DNA of 64,000 bases from Antedon mediterranea. Taxonomy: Eukaryota > Echinodermata > Crinoidea > Comatulida > Antedonidae. A program made the position numbers and the translations under genes. The stretch covers positions 16,437,001 to 16,501,000 of the forward strand of contig NC_092673.1 of the NCBI RefSeq assembly GCF_964355755.1. The letters run 5' to 3'. Positions 47,795-59,200 of this stretch are shown here, one piece after another. Below the pieces are notes generated by a model, which was not told the DNA's origin, did not search any database, and saw only the letters and a list, made by a program, of their open reading frames with translations. Numbering within the stretch: position 1 is the first letter of the stretch; every line of letters begins with the position of its first letter.

Positions 47795-49084
47795 ATGAAT
47801 AGCGATGATCGAAAAGCTGAATCATCAGAGGATGAGTATTCTTTCTCGTTGAAAAATGAAACCAAAGCGAAGCTACCAAAAGCAACACTGAAGGTAAACA
47901 ATGTTAGTTTACAATTGCTAATCGACAGCGGATCGACAGTCAACATCGTGACTGAAGACGTAGCCAAAAAGCTTAAGGTGAAAATAGGTAAAACGAACAC
48001 GAAGATATATCCTTATGCTGCCGACACCCCCCTTAAAGTTTTGGGTGGATTCAACGCGATGGTGGAATCGAGCAAAAAGATTGTCCTCGCGGATTTTGTT
48101 GTTGTAAAACGTGGCCCCACTCCAATTATCGGATACATCACAGGGGTAGAGCTTGGAATCATTGACATAACATGTAGTATCCCACAACAACCCATGACGG
48201 ACATAACCGCAAAATACGAGAATGTGTTCAAAGGACTGGGTAAGATGAAAGATGCAACAATCAAATTGCACATCAACCCCGACGCCAAGCCTGTTAATCA
48301 AATTCACCGCAGGATACCATTCCACCAACGCGCCGTAGTGGAAGAATGCCTTGACAGAATGCTGCAAGATGAAGTTATAGAGCCAGCACCTGGACCACAC
48401 ACCTGGATCAATCCGATCGTACTTGTACCCAAAAGCAATGGTAAAACGCGAATGGTTGTGGACATGCGTGAGGCAAACAAAGCGATAGGACGCGAGAGGT
48501 ACTTAACGCCAACGCTAGATGATATAATTTGCAAGCTAACAGGCGCTACCGTGTTTAGCAAAATCGACATGAACAGCGGGTACCAACAACTACTTCTGCA
48601 TCCTGATTCGCGCAACATAAGTACATTCTCTACGCACAAAGGACTGTATCATTACAAGCGATTATTTTACAGTGTCAACGCTGCGCACGAGATCTTCAAT
48701 GAAAAAGTCAAAAACATGCTGAGCGGAGTACAGAACCAACTCAACATAAGTGATGACATTATAATTTTTGGTAAAGACACTAAGGAACATGATGAAGCTT
48801 TAAATGCTGTATTTGAATGTTTGCGTGATTCTAATGTTACAGTAAACAAAGATAAATGTGAATTTTACAAGTCAAATATCACGTTTTTTGGCATGGTTTT
48901 TTCCAAGGAGGGAATTTCCCCAGATCCTAGGAAAGTTACTGCGATCAAAGCATTAAAGGCCCCAGAATGCATTACAGAATTGCGTTCCCTTTTTGGTATG
49001 GTTAATTTTCTCAGTCGGTTCATTCCAAATTATGCCACTATTACAGCACCTATGAATGGGGTGAAGAGCAAAACAAAGCTCTAG
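47795..49084 (+). pseudogene. Pol of the gypsy element: protease and reverse transcriptase
   Basis: A 429-codon frame. Protease: LLIDSGSTVNIV, with the DSG catalytic triplet, about residue 47. RT: the fingers include RMVVDMREAN; motif A is FSKIDMNSGYQQL; motif B has VNAAHEIF, where most relatives have NAP in place of AAH; the catalytic pair is ISDDIIIFG; the thumb follows with FFGMVFSKEGI and the connection LRSLFGMVNFLSRFIPNY. A one-base shift near 49050 takes the frame to a stop at 49082, and the neighbouring frame continues into RNase H. Enzymatically it would copy the RNA template; this copy is broken by the shift and by the loss of integrase. Confidence 0.92.
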
Positions 49085-49330
49085 AAATGCTCAAGGATAA
49101 GCTCAATTCTGATTGTGTTATGGCATATTTCGACCCCACACAAACCACCGATGTTTATGTAGACGCTAGTCCAGTGGGTCTAGCTGGAATGCAAGATGAC
49201 AAAGTCGTTTTCTGTGGTAATAGGTCATTAACAGCCACTGAAAAAAGGTATTCCCAAATTGAACGGGAGGCATTGGCCATAACATGGGCGTGCCATTATT
49301 TTCGACTGTTTCTAGTTGGCAAACCATCTA
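49045..49330 (+). pseudogene. RNase H of the gypsy element, 3'-truncated
   Basis: It continues the RT in the shifted frame (EWGEEQNKALEML), then DVYVDASPVGLAG with the first catalytic Asp and QIEREALAITWACHYF with the Glu. It breaks at FRLFLVGKPS, where the frame runs into satellite sequence (KMHCFPRAVSQG...). The end of RNase H, integrase and 3' LTR are gone. Confidence 0.88.
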
Positions 49331-49397
49331 AAATGCACTGCTTCCCCAGGGCTGTTAGTCAAGGGTACTTGTGTGGGGTATGCAGTAATACGATAGT
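49329..49397 (+). repeat. Remnant of the 89-bp satellite after the gypsy insertion
   Basis: About 55 bp of one unit (from CTAAAATGCACTGCTTCCCC to GTGTGGGGTATGC) separates the broken gypsy element from flank B. Confidence 0.85.
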
Positions 49398-49700
49398 TTA
49401 GTTTAGTTCTGTAGTTATAATGCTTTATATTTCACATGACAGAAGATTGTAAAAATCTGTTGAATCAGTAAGTTTGTCTAACCTGCATAACATAATGCCA
49501 CACTCATTTTGGTAGAAATACACCAGGAGTAGATCCAGGATTTAGAGGGGAGGGCTAATAATAGACTGGGGAAAGAAGCCTAGGCCCCATGGTTCTAATC
49601 AAAATTTTAAAATTTTCTCTTTCGCCATGCTTTTATAAAGTCTCCCACCATTTAATTTTTATGATTTCGGACCTCCACATACTAAAATGGCAGTGCGAAA
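49398..49700 (+). repeat. Flank B, copy 3
   Basis: Matches 27495-27640 and then the last tandem unit plus 30109-30235 of copy 2. It has one unit of the tandem repeat and no DNA-transposon insertion, so it is the empty site for the 28441-30108 element. Confidence 0.85.
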
Positions 49701-51540
49701 TAACACTTTTGGTTTTTAATAATAAATGAACAATAAATGATATCATTATTGAATAAAGAATTGTTTATCTCATAATAAATATATTTTATTCAAAATAAAG
49801 TTCTGTTCTTATTGTAATATCCATTTTTTTTATCCATAATTGTTATTTTAAAATATTTTGTATAAAGCTGGTAGACTGCTCACAATAAAATACAGACAGT
49901 AGTTTTTGTTTGATTATGCAAAATATGATTTTTTTTAAATTAATAATTTATAATTAGGTGATACATTTAATATCTATAGCTTCTAGTGCATTCTCCATAC
50001 AAAACCAATTTCTGATAAATAAAATGAATGTGATGTGAAGTATGATTGGCTTTCCCATGGATATCTTTTTTCCTTCTTGATATACCTGAGTACCAATAAT
50101 TAACCAGTATATAGGCCAATAAATAATATTATCGATAATATTATCACAACATAAAATGGCATAGTAGGCCTCTATTAACCAAACAGAGCCTCCTAATTAG
50201 CCTTAATATAAATTGTTTTTTATACCTACAGTAAACAATTCCTGGTAATCAAAATACATATTATTATCCTAAAGCACAAAATATTATTAACAAATATATC
50301 CACGACACTTTATTAATTTTATTTAATCAGCAAAGCATCTATTATGAATTAAAAATATACATAGTTATGTGATGTTTTGTTCCAAAATCAATAATTCTTA
50401 TAATGTACTAGCGCAAGCAAGTACTTCTGTACACTTTGCACATCAATAATTCACCGTCAAATATGCAATTACATTTTTTAAAGTATTTGTTGCTCCTAAT
50501 CTATACTTTACATGGGTTAATGGAGATAATTTTGAAAAATGTTTGATCACATGACTTTTAAGTTTAACCCAATGTTGTAACTCTTTATATATATGGCTCT
50601 GGCTCCGCCCATAATTCGTTCGTTTACATTGGTTGAATATGAATTATGATATCTTCCTAACACTATCTTTGTTTATATTAAGTTTGCAAACGATAGATAG
50701 GTAAACAAGACTTATATTTTCTATTATAGGCTAGCATGCAAGACTGATTAGGAAGTCATGTGATGCACAGAAGCAGTGACAATTATAAACACCTTATAGT
50801 CAAGTAGCGTCTGTTGATGTAGAGCTGTTCAGTCGGACTGATTTACCAGTGGGTGGAGGATTGTTTCCAGGGTAGGGTACCAACAATTCTGTTGTTCAGA
50901 TTCAGTTGTAGTGTGAGTTTTTATATTATTTATTTAATATTTCATTTGACTTACAGAATTGTGCTTTGTTTTATGACAATTACAGGAATAGCAATACTTT
51001 GTTTGGAAATGTTGGTTTATGGCAACCAGTTGCATCCATTGAAGTGTTTCTCAACTATTTTATTTTTACAGCAAAAATTGCAATACAATAAAATTACAGA
51101 TTTTAATTCGAAATTCAGAGGCTTAAAAGGTAATCTTGGTGAACACTACAAGGGTTATCACTATCTTTTGCTCAAATTCTGCCTATGTTATCACTTACCT
51201 TTCAGACTTTTCATTTAATAGCACATAAATTGTTCAATAAACTTGTGTTAAAATGTTAATATCAAACGTACTAATGTCTGTTGTTGGAGAGTACAAAGGT
51301 CACAGAAGTTAGGCTGCTGAATATCTTGTAGTACTAAGTATATATTGAACGAAACGTGTCTGACATGAAAATAAAAAAAGGTGTATTAGCCTGATAGTAC
51401 AGTGATACGCCCGTATTCTTAAACCGGACTTTAGTCGTAGTTTGAACTTTGACTTCAAAAAGTGTTAGTTCGAGCTACAGGCTCTAGACCCCTTGATTTC
51501 TATGCTACAATTTACCCGATAAATATAGGCATATTTTGAA
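49701..51540. other. AT-rich stretch, no recognised gene
   Basis: Low-complexity AT sequence. One frame of 121 codons (50853-51218, +) has hydrophobic N-terminal and C-terminal parts but no recognisable domain; an AATAAA stands at 51236. It might be a transcribed region or chance. Its position, upstream of the ankyrin gene, would also suit a 5' untranslated exon, but no splice pair could be matched. Confidence 0.35.
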
Positions 51541-51770
51541 CTTTAAAGGTCACTTCTTTTTAAAATTGAAAAAATGGATTGACACAGTTATTGCGCATCA
51601 GTTTTTTGCATGCAGTATTTTATTTATGCATTATGAAAAATGGAAAAAGTAGCTACCCTAAATCTGATTAAAATTGCCTCAAATGACGCTAGAACGCGTT
51701 GCTTCCAGGGGCTTCGCCATCTGGACCCCCACCGGGGGCCCTTGGCGGCCCCTCCCTGACACCCAGCCTA
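51541..51770 (+). mobile_element. Fragment of the same hAT family as the element in gag
   Basis: About 51570-51735 matches 47250-47405 of the hAT element ('gcagtattttatttatgcat', 'aaatgacgctagaacgcgtt'). The terminal repeat is disrupted by a GGGGGCCCTTGGCGGCCCC-like sequence. Confidence 0.75.
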
Positions 51771-51994
51771 GAGAGAGATTAACCAAATTATTAACCAAAT
51801 AACTGATACGTTTTTCTGATACTCACAATTGCCTAGAGGGATGTTTTTGCTGTTTTTTTAGGGTGTAAAGTATAGCGGCCAAACTGAATGGCAGCCATTT
51901 GTTGTGTATTAATTAAAGAAAAGTCATAATTGCCGTTTGGGAAAATGAATCCACAAAACAATGTTTCCAGTTATTATGAACAAAATAATAATCT

Positions 51995-52580
51995 TCATGT
52001 AGTAACACCAGCATACAGGGTCATCTTCATTCAGTAACACCAGCATACAAGTCGTCTTCATTCAGTAACGCCAGCATACAGGTCATCTTCATTCAGTAAC
52101 GCCAGCATACAGGTCATCTTCATCAGTAACACCAGCATACAGGTCATCTTCATTCAGTAACACCAGCATACAGGTCATCTTCATTCAGTAACACCAGCAT
52201 ACAGGTCATCTTCATTCAGTAACACCAGCATACAGGAGTCATCTGCATGCAGTAACACCAGCATACATCTCATCTTCATTCAGTAACACCAGCATTTATA
52301 CAGGTCATCTTCATTCAGTAATATGCAGGCATACAGGTCATCTTCATTCAGTAACGCCAGCATACAGGTTATCTTCATTCAGTATCACAGTCATCTTCAT
52401 TCAGTAACACCAGCATTTATACAGGTCATCTTCATTCAGTAATATGCAGGCATACAGCTCATCTTCATTCAGTAACGCCAGCATACAGGTCATCTTCATT
52501 CAGTATCACAGTCATCTTCATTCAGTAACACCAGCATACAGGAGTCATCTTCATGCAGTAACACCAGCATACAGGTCATC
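51995..52580 (+). repeat. 31-bp minisatellite upstream of the ankyrin gene, about 18 units
   Basis: The unit is close to CAGTAACACCAGCATACAGG plus TCATCTTCATT. There are short variants and a two-unit higher-order block (52285-52400 and 52406-52530). It ends about 140 bp before the predicted start codon, so it lies in the promoter or 5' untranslated region. An 85-codon frame at 52444-52701 is a by-product. Confidence 0.93.
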
Positions 52581-52723
52581 TTTTATTCATTTAATGCAAA
52601 GGTTTCTGTCTGATGGAATTATGTTTTACATTTCATATTTTCAGAAGAGAATGTGTAGGCTTACTTTTACACTAGAAGCTATCGGCATTAATAATTGTTA
52701 AATGAAGACACTGTATTTTTGCA

Positions 52724-53220
52724 ATGGAAAGGTACGTTTTTAACAATTATTTCAAACAAAAATAACCAGCTCCAATATGTGTTGATATTATTGACATATT
52801 GAAATATGTAAAAACAAATTAAAATGTTTGAATAGTTATATTGACATACATATATATACATAACATACTTTATAATCAGAATTTATAGTTCAAACAAAAA
52901 GAAAACACTTTGATTTTAAGATATTCTTTTGAGAAAAATACTTCAAACTTTCTTAAAAGATTATAAAATCCAAAATTCTTTCTTTCTTTCTTTAAAAATT
53001 ATGAAATCATAAATATTACAATTAAAGGGCTTATTCTCATTAAATATAATAATAATAATATTTCCATCAATCATCATTCTCATTAAATACACGGGTATAA
53101 ATGGATTATTTCTTACATTTTGACAGGAAACATTTGGTAGAAGCTTTGTCAAGGAATGATTTGAAAACAATTAAACAAATCTGTAAGACGCAACCAGGTC
53201 TTCTGAAATCTATCGATGAG
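52724..53220 (+). CDS. Start exon and first ankyrin (cap) exon
   Basis: Exon 1 coding part is 52724-52731 with donor AAAG|GTACGT. Exon 2 is 53127-53220 with acceptor TTTTGACAG and donor GATGAG|GTATAA. The start was chosen because only this ATG gives a frame that stays open into exon 2; the ATG at 52702 would meet a stop there. The joined product begins MERKHLVEAL and ends LLKSIDE, which fits the end of one ankyrin repeat and continues directly into the next repeat's XGDTPLH. Confidence 0.75.
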
Positions 53221-56200
53221 GTATAAAAACAGATATATTTTTATAATATTATCAAAGAAGAAATTCTTTTCATTAAAGTTTAAAATTATAGAGGATGTAA
53301 TTTTCTTTAATAGTTTAAATCTTTTTTACATACTGAATTACAATTCTTTTGCATTATCACACTGATGATGGAAGCTTACCTCTATGTACTGATTAACAAC
53401 ATTAGGCTAAAAATAATAATATAAATACACACTGATGATGGAGGTATAACCTGCATGTACTGATTAACCACATTAGGCTAAAAATAATAATATAAATACA
53501 CACTGATGATGGAAGCTTACCTCTATTTACTGATTATCCATATTAGGCTAAAAATAATAATATAAATACACACTGATGATGGAGGTATAACCTGCATGTA
53601 CTGATTATCCATATTAGGCTAAAAATAATAATATAAATACACACTGATGATGGAAGCTTACCTCTATGTACTGATTATCCATATTAGGCTAAAAATAATA
53701 ATATAAATACACACTGATGATGGAGGTATAACCTGCATGTACTGATTAACCACATTAGGCTAAAAATAATAATATAAATACACACTGATGATGGAGGTAT
53801 AACCTGCATGTACTGATTATCCATATTAGGCTAAAAATAATAATATAAATACACACTGATGATGGAAGCTTACCTCTATGTACTGATTATCCATATTAGG
53901 CTAAAAATAATAATATAAATACACACTGATGATGGAGATAACCTGCATGTACTGATTAACCACATTAGGCTAAAAATAATAATATAAATACACACTGATG
54001 ATGGAGGTATAACCTGCATGTACTGATTAACAACATTAGGATAAAAATAATAATATAAATACACACTGATGATGGGTGTATAACCTGCATGTACTGATTA
54101 ACCACATTAGGCTAAAAATAATAATATAAATACACACTGATGATGGAGGTATAACCTGCATGTACTGATTAACAACATTAGGCTAAAAATAATAATATAA
54201 ATACACACTGATGATGGCGGTATAACCTGCATGCACTGATTAACCACATTAGGCTAAAAATAATAATATAAATACACACTGATGATGGGTGTATAACCTG
54301 CATGTACTGATTAACCACATTAGGCTAAAAATAATAATATAAATACACACTGATGATGGAGGTATAACCTGCATGTACTGATTAACCACATTAGGCTAAA
54401 AATAATAATATAAATACACACTGATGATGGGGGTATAACCTATGTACTGATTAACCACATTAGGCTAAAAATAATAATATAAATACACACCGATGATGGG
54501 GGTATAACCTATGTACTGATTAACCACATTAGGCTAAAAATAATAATATAAATACACACTGATGATGGAGGTATAACCTGCATGTACTGATTAACAACAT
54601 TAGGCTAAAAATAATAATATAAATACACACTGATGAAGGAGGTATAACCTGCATGCACTGATTAACAACATTAGGCTAAAAATAATAATATAAATACACA
54701 CTGATGATGGGGGTATAACCTGCATGTACTGATTAACAACATTAGGCTAAAAATAATAATATAAATACACACTGATGATGGGGGTATAACCTGCATGCAC
54801 TGATTAACCACATTAGGCTAAAAATAATAATATAAATACACACTGATGATGGGGGTATAACCTGCATGTACTGATTAACAACATTAGGCTAAAAATAATA
54901 ATATAAGTACACACTGATGATGGAGGTATAACCTGCATGCACTGATTAACCACATTAGGCTAAAAATAATAATATAAATACACACTGATGATGGAGGTAT
55001 AACCTGCATGTACTGATTAACCACATTAGGCTAAAAATAATAATATAAATACACACTGATGATGGGGGTATAACCTGCATGTACTGATTAACCACATCAG
55101 GCTAAAAATTATAATATAAATACACACTGATGATGGAGGTATAACCTGCATGTACTGATTATCCACATTAGGCTAAAAATAATAATATAAATACACACTG
55201 ATGATGGCGGTATAACCTGCATGCACTGATTAACAACATTAGGCTAAAAATAATAATATAAATACACACTGATGATGGGGGTATAACCTGCATGTACTGA
55301 TTAAAAACATTAGGCTAAAAATAATAATATAAATACACACTGATGATGGGGGTATAACCTGCATGCACTGATTAACCACATTAGGCTAAAAATAATAATA
55401 TAAATACACACTGATGATGGGGGTATAAACTGCATGTACTGATTAACAACATTAGGCTAAAAATAATAATATAAATACACACTGATGATGGAGGTACAAC
55501 CTGCATGTACTGATTAACCACATTAGGCTAAAAATAATCATCCTCATATATAAATAGGCCTACACACTGATGATGGGGGTATAACCTGGATCAACAACAT
55601 TAGGCTAAAAACTAAAAACATTAATAGAATATGATTTTCATTAAGGCAAATGGTTTAAATTAAATTTGTTATCGTTAACATCTAACTTAACTTAATTATG
55701 ATATTGGTTTCATTGGGTGTTAAAAATCAGTACCGAAAGTAAGCACATTAACAAAAATCAAATTTGATTAAAACAAACCAAATAACTAAATAGTTATATA
55801 TGATTTATGATAACTGATTTAAAGTGTACAGTTACCTATCATATAACATAAATCTTTAATTTTCTTAATGAACAAAAAAAATCTATATTTTTTATATATT
55901 CAGTCATTAATCAACAATTATTGACAATGGTCTAATTAATTGTAAATATGAAATAAAATGCGACAACTACTAAACAACTAAAAATGTTTATGTTAAAAAA
56001 ATTAATAGAATCTGATTTTAATAAAAAAAAATAATTATTAATTAAAAACCTGCTCCCTCCCTTACCTTACAAAAAATGCTTCTGTCAGTCTATCCAGCTA
56101 ATTATAAACATGGCATTAAACTACATCTGGAGATCCGTTTCCAACCTAGGATCTTTTTGTGCAAACATTTTGCCGCAAAATGAAGAGAAATGTAAACAAT

Positions 56201-59200
56201 GTTTTGTTAGTTTTCAAAATCTAAATTGTGTGAGTAATGCAATTTAAAAAAGAAAGGCAATATGAAATTATTCTTTTCGAACTGAATGCTTTTAAGAAAA
56301 GTTCCGTCTCTTATCTTATGACTTTTTTTGAAAAATGAATTCTCGTTAAAATATAATATACTAGTAAGTGCTCACAGATGCTTCTTGAATACATGAACTT
56401 TGGTAAATAACGGAAAATTGTCTAAGTCGCACTGTACACAAAGCAAATAAATTCATATCTGGGGAATAAATATACACCTATTACCTTAGAAATAGTGACG
56501 TGTCTCATTCAGCATGGGGCACCAGTAGCATTGCAAAATGAGGTAAATGTACAGGGATTTGCTAGTGTAATAGGCTAACATTCTATAGATATGCTGTGGT
56601 AAACCATTCTATTTTGTTCTACTCATTTATTAATAATGATAATTATGATTATTTATCACAATATTTAGCAGCAATTGTTGTTGTTTGTATTGACAAAAAA
56701 CAAACAATTTCACATAATGTCTGTTGTCAGTATTTATAAACTTCATTATGATTCCTTTCCAGAATGGTGACACTCCATTACATTACTATCTGAGGCATGG
56801 ATACCCTACCTTAGAAATAGTGACGTGTCTCATTCAGCATGGGGTACCAGTAGCATTGCAAAATAAGGTAATGTACAGGGATTTGCTAGTGTAATAGGCT
56901 AACATTCTATAGATATGATGTGGTAAACCATTCACATATAAACTTCATTATGATTCCTTTCCAGTATGGTGAAACTCCATTACATTCATATTTATGGAGT
57001 ACTGTACCTACCTTAGAAATAGTGACTTGTCTCATTCAGCATGGGACACCAGTAGCATTGCAAAAGAAGGTAATGTACAGGGATTTGCTAGTGTAATAGG
57101 CTAACATTCTATAGATATGCTGTGGTAAACCATTCTATTTTGTTCTACTCATTTATTAATAATGATAATTATGATTATTTATCACAATATTTAGCAGCAA
57201 TTGTTGTTGTTTGTATTGACAAAAAACAAACAATTTCACATAATGTCTGTTGTCAGTATTTATAAACTTTATTATGATTCCTTTCCAGAATGGTTACACT
57301 CCATTACATTTATATCTGGAGAGTGGATATACACCTACCTTAGAAATAGTGACGTGTCTCATTCAGCATGGGGCACCAGTAGCATTGCAAAATAAGGTAA
57401 TGTACAGGGATTTGCTAGTGTAATAGGCTAACATTCTATAGATATGCTGTGGTAAACCATTCTATTTTGTTCTACTCATTTATTAATAATGATAATTATG
57501 ATTATTTACCACAATATTTAGTAGCAATTGTTGTTGTTTGTATTGAAAAAAAAAAACAAACAATTTCACATAATGTCTGTTGTCAGTATTTATAAACTTT
57601 ATTATGATTCCTTTCCAGTATGGTAACACTCCATTACATTCATATCTGAGGAGTGGACCTACCTTAGAAATAGTGACTTGTCTCATTCAGCATGGGGCAC
57701 CATTAGCATTGCAAAATAAGGTAATGTACAGGGATTTGCTAGTGTAATAGGCTAACATTGTATAGATATGCTGTGGTAAACCATTCTATTTTGTTCTACT
57801 CATTTATTAATAATGATAATTATGATTATTTACCACAATATTTAGTAGCAATTGTTGTTGTTTGTATTGACAAAAAACAAACAATTTCACATAATGTCTG
57901 TTGTCAATATTTATAAACTTTATTATGATTCCTTTCCAGAATGGTGACACTCCATTACATTCATATCTGTTGAGTGTATCTACTGCACCTACCTTAGAAA
58001 TAGTGACGTGTCTCATTCAGCATGGGGAACCAGTAGCATTGCAAAATAAGGTAATGTACAGGGATTTGCTAGTGTAATAGGCTAACATTCTATAGATATG
58101 ATGTGGTAAACCATTCTATTTTGTTCTACTCATTTATTAATAATGATAATTATGATTATTTACCACAATATTTAGCAGCAATTGTTGTTGTTTGTATTGA
58201 CAAAAAACAAACAATTTCACATAATGTCTGTTGTCAGTATTTATAAACTTTATTATGATTCCTTTCCAGAATGGTGACACTCCATTACATTCATATCTGT
58301 TGAGTGTATCTACTGCACCTACCTTAGAAATAGTGACGTGTCTCATTCAGCAAGGGGAACCAGTAGCATTGCAAAATAAGGTAATGTACAGGGATTTGCT
58401 AGTGTAATAGGCTAACATTGTATAGATATGATGTGGTAAACCATTATATTTTGTTCTACTCATTTATTAATAATGATAATTATGATTATTTACCACAATA
58501 TTTAGTAGCAATTGTTGTTGTTTGTATTGACAAAACACAAACAATTTCACATAATGTCTGTTGTCAGTATTTATAAACTCCATTATGATTCCTTTCCAGG
58601 ATGGTGACACTCCATTACATTCATATCTGAGGAGTAAATTTAAACCTACCTTAGAAATAGTGACTTGTCTCATTCAGCATGGGACACCAGTAGCATTGCA
58701 AAATAAGGTAAATGTACAGGGATTTGCTAGTGTAATAGGCTAACATTATATAGATATGATGTGGTAAACCATTCTATTTTGTTCTACTCATTTATTAATA
58801 ATGATAATTATGATTATTTACCACAATATTTAGCAGCAATTGTTGTTGTTTGTATTAACAAAAAACAAACAATTTCACATAATGTCTGTTGTCAGTATTT
58901 ATATTACCTCATTATGATTCCTTTCCAGTTTGGTGACACTCCATTACATTCATATCTGAGGAATCGTGGATATCCACCTACCTTAGAAATAGTGACGTGT
59001 CTCATTCAGCATGGGACACCAGTAGCATTGCAAAATGAGGTAAATGTACAGGGATTTGCTAGTGTAATAGGCTAACATTCTATAGATATGATGTGGTAAA
59101 CCATTCTATTTTGTTCTACTCATTTATTAATAATGATAATTATGATTATTTACCACAATATTTAGCAGCAATTGTTGTTGTTTGTATTGAAAAAAAACAA

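Larger units (their letters stand above)
45380..49330 (+). mobile_element. Ty3/gypsy LTR retrotransposon, Mag/SURL-like, 3'-truncated and interrupted
   Basis: Order: 5' LTR, primer binding site, gag, protease, RT, RNase H, then abrupt return to satellite. Integrase and 3' LTR are missing. A hAT element sits inside gag. Both edges of the insertion carry the satellite word CTAAAATGCACTGCT, so either a deletion joined the broken element back to the array by shared sequence or the overlap is coincidental. The two-knuckle Gag and the RT pattern fit the Mag clade to which the sea-urchin SURL elements belong; placement is by eye. Confidence 0.88.

Noticed and set aside
47303-48639. Minus-strand frames opposite gag and pol
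   Set aside because: Shadows of the gypsy coding strand; no domains.
50853-51218. 121-codon protein gene
   Set aside because: No recognisable domain, biased AT-rich composition and no splice or promoter support; kept only as a note in the feature for that stretch.
52702-52731. ATG at 52702 as the start of the ankyrin gene
   Set aside because: Its frame meets a stop soon after entering exon 2; only the ATG at 52724 keeps the ankyrin frame open.
58761-59075. 104-codon frame read through intron and exon A8
   Set aside because: It reads intron sequence in frame with the exon by chance; the acceptor TTTCCAG and the donor define the exon as 58929-59039.
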